Positions 53,185 to 62,064 of a stretch of 64,000 nucleotides of DNA are shown in pieces. A program made the translations under genes and the position numbers. Each line of letters opens with the position of its first letter. Position 1 is the first letter of the stretch. Source of the DNA: Sulfitobacter maritimus (GTDB lineage: Bacteria > Pseudomonadota > Alphaproteobacteria > Rhodobacterales > Rhodobacteraceae); assembly GCF_013346665.1 (NCBI RefSeq), contig NZ_JABVBB010000037.1, forward strand, positions 1-64,000, given 5' to 3'. The notes under the pieces were generated by a model. That model did no database searches. It was not told the DNA's origin and saw only the letters and a list, made by a program, of their open reading frames with translations.

Positions 53185-53503
53185 CGGGTAAAGGTTGTGC
53201 GAATTACGGCGCGATCCGAGGCACTGTGTGCTTCGCGGCGTTCTATCTAGATGAGCGCCGCTGGGTTACAGTGGCATTTTGACTGGTCCGACAACTTGAT
53301 TTTCCGCCAGCGCTAAGGTGGCCCCCGAGTTTCGGGGCAAAAAGGGCTCTGCTGCGGCCTGTCTGCACTGGCGGTTGGTTCTGCGCGTACCAACGCCGAG
53401 AGGGCCGACCCGCGACGGTTTTTCCCCGGACGGATCGTTTGTGTGCTACTCTCATCAAGTGCTCGGTACATGGCACACTCAAAAACTATTGGGAGATAGT
53501 CCT
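53185..53503. other. intergenic region
   Basis: About 320 bases with no supported gene. GCCCCCGAGTTTCGGGGC (near 53321) is a short hairpin, and a possible ribosome site GGGAG is near the right end. Minus-strand frames are open but show no ribosome site or family resemblance. I see nothing else. Confidence 0.4.
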
Positions 53504-53791
53504 ATGTTTGCGCGTGTAACACCATACCAACTGAAGTCCGGAGCCCGAGAGGCTGCGTTAAACACATTAAGCGAAATGAAAGCCGATATCTTGGCACTTC
53601 CGGGGCTGAAGCAGTTCTTGAATGTGCTGAACGACGACGGAAGCGGCTATGTGATCTCGGTCGTAGAGAGCCAGAAAACATCAGACGACAATGCCGAAAA
53701 GGTGCGTGAGCTCTGGGGCAGGATGGCCGATCATCTGGCCGAGATGCCAACGCCCCATGGCTGCGAGGTCGTGGCGAACTGGAAGGCATAG
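53504..53791 (+). CDS. small dimeric alpha/beta-barrel-like protein
   Basis: A 95-residue protein: MFARVTPYQLKSGAREAALNTL..M..DILALPGLKQFLNVLN, then GYVISVVES and a helix to WGRMADHL. This strand-helix-strand pattern is like ABM and related ferredoxin-like stress proteins; no catalytic residues are evident. GGGAG lies 8 bases before ATG 53504; the long frame upstream has no support. Another ABM-like gene lies at 4550-4906. Confidence 0.68.
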   Translation: MFARVTPYQLKSGAREAALNTLSEMKADILALPGLKQFLNVLNDDGSGYVISVVESQKTSDDNAEKVRELWGRMADHLAEMPTPHGCEVVANWKA

Positions 53792-53793
53792 GC

Positions 53794-54428
53794 GCCGTCG
53801 ACCAGAAGTGTAAGTCACCTCCGCACTTCAATTACGAGCGGCAACCTGACAGACCACATCCCACGAACGCGGGCCGTGGTTAAACCAACCCTAACGCTTC
53901 GTCGCTGGCGCTGTCTGTATATTTGTCGCGCGGTGGCCAGGGGCGGTCTCTCCAGTGCGGCATGAACGCAAAGCTTGAGACTGTGCGACCTTCGACCAGC
54001 GCGCCATTCCCTGCGCCAAGGGCGTAATCGTAATACAGCTTCACAACCTCTTCTTTGTTGACTTACTGGGCTGCGGGATGGGTTGCGCAGGCGTCTTTCC
54101 GTACCCGCCGTCGACTAGAAGTGTTACTTACCTCCGCACTTCAATTTCTGGCGGCGGTCTGACAGCCACATCCCACGAGCGCGGGCCTTGCTTAAACCAA
54201 CCCTAACGCTTCGTCGCTGGCGCTGTCTGCATATTTGTCGCGCGGTGGCCAAGGGCGGTCTCTCCAGTGCGGCAAGAACGCAAAGCTTGAGACTGTGCGA
54301 CCTTCGACCAGCGCGCCATTCCCTGCGCCGAGAGCATAATCGTAATACAGTTTCACGATCTCTTCTTTGTTGACTTGCTGGGTTGCAGGATGGGCCATGC
54401 AGGCGTCTTTCCATGCCCGTACCCGCCG
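53794..54428. repeat. tandem duplication of the gst 3' region (two units of about 313 bases)
   Basis: 53794-54106 and 54107-54428 are direct copies. Over 53881-54100 I counted about 16 differences in 220 bases by hand. The unit covers the last third of the gst gene and about 85 bases beyond its stop. The join is at GTACCCGCCG, which also occurs in the intact gene at 54419-54428, suggesting recombination at a short homology. Confidence 0.85.
53880..54100 (-). pseudogene. gst 3' fragment (duplicated)
   Basis: The minus strand translates to HPAAQ*VNKEEVVKLYYDYALGAGN... and on to DEALGLV, the same as the C terminus of the intact glutathione transferase, but with TAA in place of a Gln codon and no upstream part. 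It cannot be expressed as a whole protein. Differences from the parent are mostly silent, so the copy is fairly young. Confidence 0.85.
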
Positions 54429-54989
54429 GTAGTCCGGCGTGTCGGGCAATTCAAAGCCCTCGTAGTAATCGAGAAACCAAAAGCGTTTGAACATCGGGGT
54501 GAACACCGTTTCGGCGAGCCCGAACTCATCGAAAAGGAAAGGTTCCTTGCGGCTGTGATGACGCAGGAAACTGTCAATATCGCGGTAAATGCCGAGCAAT
54601 TTTTCGGCGTGTGTGTCGCGCTGGTCCGGATCTTGGTTCATCACAAAGAGATATCCCGCCATGGTGAACGGCCCCTCTCGGGTGATCAACATGGATTCGA
54701 TCGCATGGTCTAACGGGTCCTCTTGGCGGAGCGTCGGGCCTTCGATCACTTCGTCCAGATAACGAAGGATCACCAGACTTTCTTTTAAAATTGCGCCGCT
54801 CGGGGTTTCCAGAACGGGCAGTGCTGTGGTGCCCTGCGTTTTTGCCAGCAGGGCCGGGTCGCGCGGTTTTGTAATGTCGACGACGCGAAACTCAACAGCG
54901 TCTTTCTGTCCCCGTAGGGCAAGCAGGATTTCAAGCCGCTGCGAGAAGGGGCAGACGGGAATGTGATAGACGATATGTTTGCCGGACAT
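54192..54989 (-). CDS. glutathione S-transferase family protein
   Basis: The 265-residue cytoplasmic protein has an N-terminal thioredoxin-like domain with a Cys active-site motif, IPVCPFSQRLEI (Cys13), and the glutathione-binding TTALPVLETPSGAILKESLVIL. A helical C-terminal domain follows. Cys in the active site points to omega- or beta-like classes that reduce or deglutathionylate. A ~45-residue tail rich in Trp/Pro/Arg (PHWRDRPWPPRDKY) extends beyond the usual end. AGGGAG precedes the ATG. Its 3' end is duplicated downstream. Confidence 0.88.
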   Translation of the reverse strand: MSGKHIVYHIPVCPFSQRLEILLALRGQKDAVEFRVVDITKPRDPALLAKTQGTTALPVLETPSGAILKESLVILRYLDEVIEGPTLRQEDPLDHAIESMLITREGPFTMAGYLFVMNQDPDQRDTHAEKLLGIYRDIDSFLRHHSRKEPFLFDEFGLAETVFTPMFKRFWFLDYYEGFELPDTPDYRRVRAWKDACMAHPATQQVNKEEIVKLYYDYALGAGNGALVEGRTVSSFAFLPHWRDRPWPPRDKYADSASDEALGLV

Positions 54990-55331
54990 CAGATCGCTCC
55001 CTTGGCAGGCCGGTTGAGGTCGAGTAATCGCTTCTTAAGTTTTATATCGCGTCAATCCTGATCGGGGAGCTGACGCGAAAGCGCTGTCTTGGGCGAAAGT
55101 GTAGCCGGATATATCGCAAACTGCCAAAATGTTTTTCATGGCGCGATGCGCGGTGGGGGCTTTCGCGGTCCACGGCCTATGACGCATTTTCCAGCTTGCG
55201 GGGTGTGCGGGCGGGCCATGCCGCGACAGTCTTTATTGCGAACAGTGCTTTATTCGCCGCCGCGACCGGCGCATGATCGATGCAAGGCGGGTGGTCAGCT
55301 GCCCGTCGATCTGCGGCAATGGGATGCGCGT
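54990..55331. other. intergenic region between gst and patatin gene
   Basis: About 340 bases of divergent region. The plus-strand patatin frame is open back to 55089, but that part (Cys-, Arg- and Pro-rich) does not look like a patatin N terminus. GCGTCAATCCTGATCGGGGAGCTGACGC near 55050 is a loose inverted repeat that might be regulatory. No gene is supported. Confidence 0.35.
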
Positions 55332-56465
55332 ATGGTCAAGGAAGATTACGGAAAGACCGCTTTGGTGCTTCAAGGCGGCGGCGCGCGCGGCGCCTATCAG
55401 GTCGGCGTTCTCAAAGCTATTGCGCAGATCACCGGCGCACGGCGGTCGCCCTTTCAAATTGTCTGCGGCGCATCTGCTGGGGCTATTAACGCGGCCCCGG
55501 TCGCTGTCATGGCGCAGGACTTTCAAGTCGCGGTTCGCCATCTTGAAAAGTTGTGGAGAGGGCTCCATTGCACTTCAATCTACGAGACCATTCCGCTCAC
55601 GGCCCTTCTGAGCAGTTCTCGCTTGGCCGGGACTCTCCTATCGCGTTTCGGGAGGACGCGGACAGGGGGCAGCCTGCTTGACCACACGCCGCTGCGAAAG
55701 TTGCTGGAACGTGAATTCAATCGCGAAAGGTTGGATCAGGCGATATCCAGCGGTGCGCTTCATGCCCTTTGCGTCACCGCGTCGAGCTACAGCCACGGTG
55801 TCGCGGTGACGTTCTTTGATGGGGCGGAGGGCGTCGCCGACTGGCACCGTGCACGTCGGCTCGGGCGGCGGGTGTCGATAGGGCCTGCGCATCTACTGGC
55901 CTCTGCGTCCCTGCCATTTGCTTTCGATCCTGTAGAGATTGGGGACGAATACTTTGGCGATGGGTCCCTCAGGTCCACCTCACCCTTGTCGCCTGCGATC
56001 CGAACGGGTGCCGATCGGGTCTTGGTTATCGCCACACGCGACCCGTCGCTACAGGTCTCGCCACAAGAGTTGCCAACAGCGCCACCAACCTTTGGTGACA
56101 TTGCAGGCCATGCGCTCGACATTTTGTTCAATGACAACTTTGAAGCCGACTATGAGCGGATGTTGCGGATCAACGAGACGCTCAGCATTATGAGTAGGGA
56201 CCAGCGGCAAAACGCAAGACTGCGCCCCATCTCTGCATTGCTGCTCGCGCCTTCGACCGACCTGCGGGACATCGCTCGACCCCATTCAGGTGACCTGCCG
56301 CGCACAATTCGCCTGCTGATGAAGATGCTCGGCGCTTGGGACCATGATGGGCGGTTGGAAAGTTATCTGATGTTCGAACCTGCCTATATCGGTGATTTGA
56401 TCGATCGGGGCTATGCCGACACCATCGCACGCAGAGATGAATTAGCGTCATTTTTGGCCGATTAA
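55332..56465 (+). CDS. patatin-like phospholipase
   Basis: The 377-residue protein has the patatin core: oxyanion motif QGGGARGAYQVGVL (residues ~14-27), nucleophile elbow GASAGAIN and the catalytic Asp in DGSLRSTSPLSPAI. Patatin-like enzymes are Ser/Asp acyl hydrolases acting on membrane phospholipids or stored lipids. The second half (from ~240) is a lineage-specific region. No signal peptide from the chosen start, ATG 55332 (GGGA 7 bases upstream); a longer start to 55089 cannot be excluded. It faces the same way as the acyl-CoA dehydrogenase 184 bases later. Confidence 0.88.
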   Translation: MVKEDYGKTALVLQGGGARGAYQVGVLKAIAQITGARRSPFQIVCGASAGAINAAPVAVMAQDFQVAVRHLEKLWRGLHCTSIYETIPLTALLSSSRLAGTLLSRFGRTRTGGSLLDHTPLRKLLEREFNRERLDQAISSGALHALCVTASSYSHGVAVTFFDGAEGVADWHRARRLGRRVSIGPAHLLASASLPFAFDPVEIGDEYFGDGSLRSTSPLSPAIRTGADRVLVIATRDPSLQVSPQELPTAPPTFGDIAGHALDILFNDNFEADYERMLRINETLSIMSRDQRQNARLRPISALLLAPSTDLRDIARPHSGDLPRTIRLLMKMLGAWDHDGRLESYLMFEPAYIGDLIDRGYADTIARRDELASFLAD

Positions 56466-56649
56466 GGGCGGGGCAGGCGGGTTGGGGCATCATCGGGCAA
56501 TTTCCATGCACCCGCCACATCGAGGCCGCGATAGCGTTATGATGGACTGAAAACACGATAGGTACTAAACTTCAGCATCAACCGTGGGCGGCTTTGGCGT
56601 GCCATGTGGCACCCCGCTGGCCCGGTCTGTCTGCATTAATGAGGCTGTC

Positions 56650-58272
56650 ATGACGCACACTGTCCCGCAATCGGATCTTGGCACACATGAGGTCTATAAC
56701 CAGCCGAAGAGCCGGGGCGACAGCGACCTGTGGGAGTCAGACCCGGTTTTGCGGTCGATGGCGCCACAGATGGGTGCGCAGGCCGACCCGCTCCGCAGCT
56801 ACGCGCAGACGTTAGGACAGGCCAAGTTGCGCGAGGCCGCCCGCGATGCCAATCGCCATACGCCCGAACTCACTCTTTTTGACCGCTGGGGCCGCCGCTT
56901 GGACGAGGTGCGGTATCATCCGGCTTACCACCAATTCATGGAACTTTCGGCAGCGGCGGGGTATGCAGCCGTGGCGTGGGAGGGCGCGCCGGGCGGCCAC
57001 GCGACCCATGCGGCGATGGTCTATCTCGCCAGTCAAGTGGAGCCGGGCCATTGTTGCCCGCTGACGATGACCTATGCATCTGTTCCCGTCCTGGCTGCCG
57101 CAGAGGGCATCGCGCCGGACTGGAACAGCAAGGTCCTGTCCCGGCAGTACGACCCCTCTGTCGAGCCGGTGTCGCGTAAACGTGGTGCCACCATCGGCAT
57201 GGCCATTACCGAGAAACAGGGCGGCTCCGATGTCATGACCAACGCGACACGGGCAGAGGCCGACGGGGCGGCGTGGCGGCTGACCGGGCACAAGTGGTTC
57301 TGTTCGGCACCGATGTCAGACGGGCTGCTAACGCTCGCGCAAACGGCCAAAGGGTTGACCTGTTTTCTGGTGCCGCGCTGGCTGGAGGGGGCGCGTAACA
57401 ACATTCGTATTCAACGGTTGAAGGACAAACTTGGAAACCGCTCCAACGCCTCTGCCGAAATCGAATATGACCGCGCACTGGCCTACCAGATCGGCGAGGA
57501 GGGGCGGGGCATCCAGACGATTATCAAGATGGTCCACCACACGCGGCTGGACACCGCCATGGCCCCTGCGGGGCTGATGCGCGCAGCTTTGGTCGAGGCT
57601 CATCACTGGGTTGCCCATCGAACGGCTTTTCAGAAAAACCTGATCGATCAGCCGTTAATGCGCAGCGTTTTGGCAGATTTGACGCTCGATTGGGAAGGGT
57701 CGCTTGCCTTGGGAATGCGGGTCGCTCGCGCCTTTGACGGGGCGACCGAAGAGGATCGTGCCTTCGCCCGTATCGGGGTCGCTTTGGCGAAGTTCATAAA
57801 CAACAAACTCTGCCCCTTGGTCGTCGGGGAGGCGATGGAGGTCCTTGGTGGCATGGGCTACATAGAAGACACACCGCTGCCCATGCTCTATCGTGAGGCC
57901 CCGCTCAACGGCATATGGGAGGGGTCGGGCAACGTCATCTGCCTCGACGTATTGCGCAGCCTCGCAAAGGACCCGCGTGCGGGGGAAGTCATAGATGCCG
58001 AACTGGACGCCGTTGCCGGACTTGATCCGCGCTATGACGCAGCACTCAGAGCCTACCGCGCGCGTTGGAGCAGCCTCCCGCCCGAAGAAGACGCCCGCTG
58101 GTTCGTAGAGCAAACCGCATATCTGCTGAGCGCCTCGATTTTGATCCGACATGCGCCAGAGCCCATCGCCTCGGCCTTTGTCTCAACGCGGCTTTCAGGC
58201 GAGAGGGGCCGTGTTGCCGGGGCGATCAGCAATCAGGACACTACTGCGATACTGTCGAGAATTGGCGAGTAG
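56650..58272 (+). CDS. acyl-CoA dehydrogenase, AidB-like
   Basis: The 540-residue FAD protein has the AidB-type N-terminal extension (LFDRWGRRLDEVRYHPAYHQFM, shown for orientation near residues 75-96), the ACAD middle domain (MAITEKQGGSDV, TGHKWFCSAP) and the C-terminal helices (EVLGGMGYIED). AidB is induced by alkylating agents in E. coli; other members are ordinary acyl-CoA dehydrogenases. Its place before dddP suggests a part in acyl or acrylate-derived metabolism, but that is inference. GAGG lies 5 bases before ATG 56650. Confidence 0.87.
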   Translation: MTHTVPQSDLGTHEVYNQPKSRGDSDLWESDPVLRSMAPQMGAQADPLRSYAQTLGQAKLREAARDANRHTPELTLFDRWGRRLDEVRYHPAYHQFMELSAAAGYAAVAWEGAPGGHATHAAMVYLASQVEPGHCCPLTMTYASVPVLAAAEGIAPDWNSKVLSRQYDPSVEPVSRKRGATIGMAITEKQGGSDVMTNATRAEADGAAWRLTGHKWFCSAPMSDGLLTLAQTAKGLTCFLVPRWLEGARNNIRIQRLKDKLGNRSNASAEIEYDRALAYQIGEEGRGIQTIIKMVHHTRLDTAMAPAGLMRAALVEAHHWVAHRTAFQKNLIDQPLMRSVLADLTLDWEGSLALGMRVARAFDGATEEDRAFARIGVALAKFINNKLCPLVVGEAMEVLGGMGYIEDTPLPMLYREAPLNGIWEGSGNVICLDVLRSLAKDPRAGEVIDAELDAVAGLDPRYDAALRAYRARWSSLPPEEDARWFVEQTAYLLSASILIRHAPEPIASAFVSTRLSGERGRVAGAISNQDTTAILSRIGE

Positions 58273-58392
58273 GGGCTTCTAAAGGGGCGGACATCCTCTG
58301 CGTTGCGCGGTTGCCCGGCTTTAAGTCGTAAACAGACAATATTCGGCCCTTCATCTGCGCGAGGCTTTGCCTGAGAATGGAGACGCCGCACC

Positions 58393-59733
58393 GTGAACAC
58401 GTACCATCGCGACACCCGAAAAATCGATCCCACGCGCGGGGCGACGCTTGGCGATAGCTCTCCGAATGATCAAGATCGGATCGAGATAGGGCCAACGCAA
58501 CTGGCCATGCGTGAATGGGAGGGCGCAAATCTTACCCTGCCAAACCTCGCCAATATGCGCAGGTACCGACATGCGCGGCTGACCCAGCATATCGTTGATC
58601 GCGGCTATGCTGGGCTGCTGATGTTTGATCCGTTGAACATTCGCTACGCAACCGACTCGACCAACATGCAACTGTGGAACACGCACAATCCCTTTCGAGC
58701 GGTCTTGCTTTGTGCGGATGGCTATATGGTCATCTGGGACTATAAGAACGCGCCGTTTTTGAGTGCGATTAACCCTTTGGTTGCTGAACAACGGTCCGGC
58801 GCGGACCTTTTCTATTTTGATCGCGGTGACAAGATCGACGTCGCGGCAGACGTCTTTGCCAATGAGGTGCGGCTTTTGCTGCAAGAACACGCGCCGCATC
58901 AAAAGCAGCTCGCGGTGGACAAGATCATGCTGCACGGGCTCACTGCCCTTCAGGCGCAGGGGTTTGAGATCAAGGACGGTGAAGAGGTCACCGAAAAATC
59001 CAGATCGATAAAAGGCCCAGATGAAATTCTGGCCATGCGCTGTGCGTCTCATGCCTGCGAGACCAGCGTGAGGGCAATGGAAGACTTCGCGCGGGCCAAT
59101 GTTTGGAATGGCCGCACCTCCGAGGATGAAATCTGGGCCATTCTTCACGCGGAAAACATCCGCCGTGGGGGGGAATGGATCGAAACCCGGCTGCTGGCTT
59201 CAGGACAGCGGACCAACCCGTGGTTCCAAGAATGTGGTCCGCGCCTGACGCAACCCAATGAGATCATCAGCTTTGATACCGACCTTATCGGGGCATACGG
59301 CATCTGCGTGGACATTTCGCGCAGTTGGTGGATCGGGGATCAAAAGCCACCCGCAGAGATGATCTATGCGATGCAGCACGCGCACGAACATATCATGACG
59401 AATATGGAAATGTTAAAACCGGGGGTGATGATCCCTGAGTTGACCGCAAAGGCGCACCGATTGGACGACAAATTTCAGGCGCAGAAATACGGCTGCCTGA
59501 TGCACGGTGTCGGTCTATGTGATGAATGGCCGTTGGTTGCCTATCCGGACCAAGCCGTGGCAGGGGCGTTCGACTATCCGCTTGAGGCGGGGATGGTGCT
59601 CTGTGTCGAGGCGGCGGTGGGTGAAGTGGACGGAAGTTTCACGATCAAGCTCGAAGACCAAGTTTTGATTACGGAGGACGGCTTTGAGAACCTCACCAAA
59701 TATCCTTTTGATGCCGCTTTGATGGGGGAATGA
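58393..59733 (+). CDS. dddP: dimethylsulfoniopropionate (DMSP) lyase DddP
   Basis: DddP splits DMSP into dimethyl sulfide and acrylate. The 446-residue chain has an M24 metallopeptidase-like fold but the DddP-specific sequence throughout: RKIDPTRGATLGD at the start, PLNIRYATDSTNMQLWNTHN, RGGEWIETRLL and MHGVGLCDEWPLVAYPD. The metal ligands known for the family are present: Asp pair in FDTDLIG, Asp in ICVDISR, His in MHGVG, Glu in CVEAAVG and Glu in KLEDQVL. GTG start with GGAG 10 bases upstream. Resemblance to remembered Roseovarius DddP is strong over the full length. Confidence 0.9.
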   Translation: MNTYHRDTRKIDPTRGATLGDSSPNDQDRIEIGPTQLAMREWEGANLTLPNLANMRRYRHARLTQHIVDRGYAGLLMFDPLNIRYATDSTNMQLWNTHNPFRAVLLCADGYMVIWDYKNAPFLSAINPLVAEQRSGADLFYFDRGDKIDVAADVFANEVRLLLQEHAPHQKQLAVDKIMLHGLTALQAQGFEIKDGEEVTEKSRSIKGPDEILAMRCASHACETSVRAMEDFARANVWNGRTSEDEIWAILHAENIRRGGEWIETRLLASGQRTNPWFQECGPRLTQPNEIISFDTDLIGAYGICVDISRSWWIGDQKPPAEMIYAMQHAHEHIMTNMEMLKPGVMIPELTAKAHRLDDKFQAQKYGCLMHGVGLCDEWPLVAYPDQAVAGAFDYPLEAGMVLCVEAAVGEVDGSFTIKLEDQVLITEDGFENLTKYPFDAALMGE

Positions 59734-59775
59734 TCGAAGAGGGGAGAATGTTTTTGGTCCGCTACTGAATGCGCG

Positions 59776-60687
59776 TCACGAAACAAAGCCCATCGTTTCT
59801 TCCATCCACGATGCGAACGCTTCTGCCTGCGGCGATGGCGCGACCTTGTCGGATACCATGATCCAATGGCGCTCTTTCGGCTTGAGGATCGGCAGTGGCA
59901 TGGCCGCAAGACGGCCATCGCTGAGGGGGCGTTCGATCAGCCCCTTCCAGCCCAACGCAATGCCCTGACCCGCCATCGCGGCATATATACCGTCTGAATA
60001 GCTGCTGAACCGCAGCCATTTGCCGGTGGGGCGGGTCGTGCGGCCCTGTGCGGTGAACCATTGGTCCCAGCCCATCCAGGTGGGTTCAGGCGCGTCTGCC
60101 TCAATCAGCGCGCCGCAGCGCCCTTCGATAAGGTCCTCAATGTCGCAGTGTTCAAACTCCCCGATGCGGGCCGGGTCGCAGACTGGCACCACGGTTTCAC
60201 CTAGTGATCCGAGGACCGTCATGCCACGAAACGGCGGCGCTCCGTATCTGACGGCAATGTCGATGCTTGGGTCATCCGGCGCGGTCCATGTATCGCTCGA
60301 CACCACGCGCAGATTGGCGTCTGGCGTGATATCCCGGAACGACGACAATTCGGGAAGCAGCCGAAAATGCGCGAAGGCGACCGACACGGCGACCGTCAGG
60401 TCTGCCGGGCGTTCGCGGATAGCGGCGACGGCGTCAGCGATGCGGTCAAATCCGTCACTGGTGGCGGCGAACAGCGCGGTGCCTTCTTCCGTCAGCAACA
60501 CGCGCCGGTTGGCCCGTAAAAACAGGTGGCACCCAATCTCCGCTTCCAGTTGCTTCATCCGCCGGGATACGGCTGCCTGTGTCACGCCAAGTTCCTCGGC
60601 GGCGCGGGTAAAGCTCTCGCGCCGTGCGGCGGCTTCGAAAGTCAGCAGGGCGGTCAAAGACGAAATGCTGCGACGCAACCTATGCAT
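59776..60687 (-). CDS. LysR-family regulator, GcvA-like
   Basis: The 303-residue product has an N-terminal winged helix-turn-helix (LLTFEAAARRESFTRAAEELGVTQAAVSRRMK, within residues 12-45) and a periplasmic-binding-like effector domain with the GcvA-type pattern IDIAVRYG. Most such proteins control an adjacent divergent operon; here that is the Rieske gene set 108 bases away, with inverted repeats between them. ATG 60687 has AGGAG 5 bases upstream; the frame opens to 60864. It is convergent with dddP, so regulation of dddP is possible but less likely. Confidence 0.9.
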   Translation of the reverse strand: MHRLRRSISSLTALLTFEAAARRESFTRAAEELGVTQAAVSRRMKQLEAEIGCHLFLRANRRVLLTEEGTALFAATSDGFDRIADAVAAIRERPADLTVAVSVAFAHFRLLPELSSFRDITPDANLRVVSSDTWTAPDDPSIDIAVRYGAPPFRGMTVLGSLGETVVPVCDPARIGEFEHCDIEDLIEGRCGALIEADAPEPTWMGWDQWFTAQGRTTRPTGKWLRFSSYSDGIYAAMAGQGIALGWKGLIERPLSDGRLAAMPLPILKPKERHWIMVSDKVAPSPQAEAFASWMEETMGFVS

Positions 60688-60716
60688 GGGCGCTCCTTTC
60701 CATTCGCTGAGCGTAT

Positions 60717-60747
60717 GCATTTCTGGCCCGGAAATGCCGTTGCGGCA
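60717..60747. promoter_or_regulatory. overlapping inverted repeats in the LysR-Rieske divergent region
   Basis: GCATTTC (60717-60723) and GAAATGC (60731-60737) are perfect arms 7 bases apart. Overlapping them, TGCCG-TTG-CGGCA (60735-60747) is a palindrome of the T-N11-A form expected for LysR binding. The position, 30-60 bases from the LysR start and 48-79 before the Rieske ATG, suits a regulator and activation site pair. Confidence 0.6.
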
Positions 60748-60795
60748 AGTCATTGTAAGGCGCAGGCTGTTTCGTGTGTTACGGGGAGGAATGCA

Positions 60796-62064
60796 ATGCT
60801 TGATGCTGACGGAGGAAACCACACCGAAGTCGCGCGCTATCTTGCGGCGCGCCGTCCGGGCCATACGCTGCCCGCACCCTTATATACGTCTGCCGCCGTC
60901 TGGGCGGCGGATTGCGATGCGATCTTTGGTCAACACTGGATCGCCGTGGGCGTTGCCTGTGATGTCCCCGAAGCAGGCGATGTCATCGCGGTTGATATTG
61001 GGCCGTCTTCCATCGTGATCTTGCGCGATGACGACGGTGTCCTGCGCGCCTTTCACAACGTCTGTTCGCATCGCGGCGCGCGGCTGGTGCCGCCGGGCAG
61101 GTCCATCGTCGGCAAGCTCGTATGTCCGTATCACCAATGGACCTATGATCTAGATGGCGCCTTGGCGCTGGCTCCGCATATGGGTGTCGATTTCGACCAC
61201 GCGCTGCATCACCTCAAGCCGGTGGCACTACGCGACGTGGGCGGCATCCTCTATGCCTGCCTCGCAGCGGAACCGCCTGACGATATCGAAGAACTGGCCG
61301 CCGTCATGGAGCCGCGTTTGGCAGACTATGACCTGCGCAATGCAAAGGTCGCCTTTGAGCAAGATGTGATCGAAGAGGGCAACTGGAAACTGACGATGGA
61401 AAACAACCGGGAGTGCTATCACTGCGCGTCGAACCATCCGCAGCTTTCGCTCAGCTTTCATGCCGCCGATTTCGGATATGACCCCGAAAACCTGACCGAG
61501 AACGAGCGGGCGGAGGCGAACGCTCTGCTTGATGCCTATGCGAAATACGGCACCCATTGGGCTGAGGAGGGGCTGGCTTATGAGCCTGTCGAACACACCG
61601 TCGGCTGGCCTACGAATTTCCGCACGCAGCGCCTGATTATCGCGGGTCTGGGTGAGAGCCAAACGCCCGACACCCGCGCTGCCGTGTCGATCCCGCTGGG
61701 CCAAGCGAGCCGCCCCTGGATGGGCGACGTGCATCTGTGGGGTATCAATTCCTGGAACCACATCATGTCGGACCATGCGGTGATCTTTGCAGCCTATCCG
61801 ATTGCGCCAGACCGGACGTTGGTGCGCACCAAATGGCTGGTCCATGCCGATGCTGTCGAAGGGGAGGACTATGATCTCGAAAACCTCACAGCGGTTTGGA
61901 AAACCACCAACGCCGAGGACGCGCATCTGGTGTCGCTGGCGCAACGCGGGGTGTCCTCTGCCGGATATCGTCCGGGCCCCTATTCGCGCTTTACCGAACG
62001 TGCGCTTGATGAATTCGCCACATGGTATGTCGCGCGGATGCAGGCAAATGGCTACGCCCTATGA
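60796..62064 (+). CDS. Rieske oxygenase alpha subunit, GbcA/stachydrine-demethylase-like
   Basis: The 422-residue mononuclear iron oxygenase has a Rieske [2Fe-2S] site (VCSHRG ... LVCPYHQW) and the iron-ligand motif ENNRECYHCASNHP in the catalytic domain. The sequence resembles GbcA of Pseudomonas, which demethylates glycine betaine, including GYRPGPYSRFTE near the end; N-methylproline-type (stachydrine) enzymes are equally close in family. Methylated-amine demethylation, or an analogous sulfonium, is the likely reaction. GGGGAGGA precedes ATG 60796. The reductase starts at its stop (ATGA). Confidence 0.88.
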   Translation: MLDADGGNHTEVARYLAARRPGHTLPAPLYTSAAVWAADCDAIFGQHWIAVGVACDVPEAGDVIAVDIGPSSIVILRDDDGVLRAFHNVCSHRGARLVPPGRSIVGKLVCPYHQWTYDLDGALALAPHMGVDFDHALHHLKPVALRDVGGILYACLAAEPPDDIEELAAVMEPRLADYDLRNAKVAFEQDVIEEGNWKLTMENNRECYHCASNHPQLSLSFHAADFGYDPENLTENERAEANALLDAYAKYGTHWAEEGLAYEPVEHTVGWPTNFRTQRLIIAGLGESQTPDTRAAVSIPLGQASRPWMGDVHLWGINSWNHIMSDHAVIFAAYPIAPDRTLVRTKWLVHADAVEGEDYDLENLTAVWKTTNAEDAHLVSLAQRGVSSAGYRPGPYSRFTERALDEFATWYVARMQANGYAL

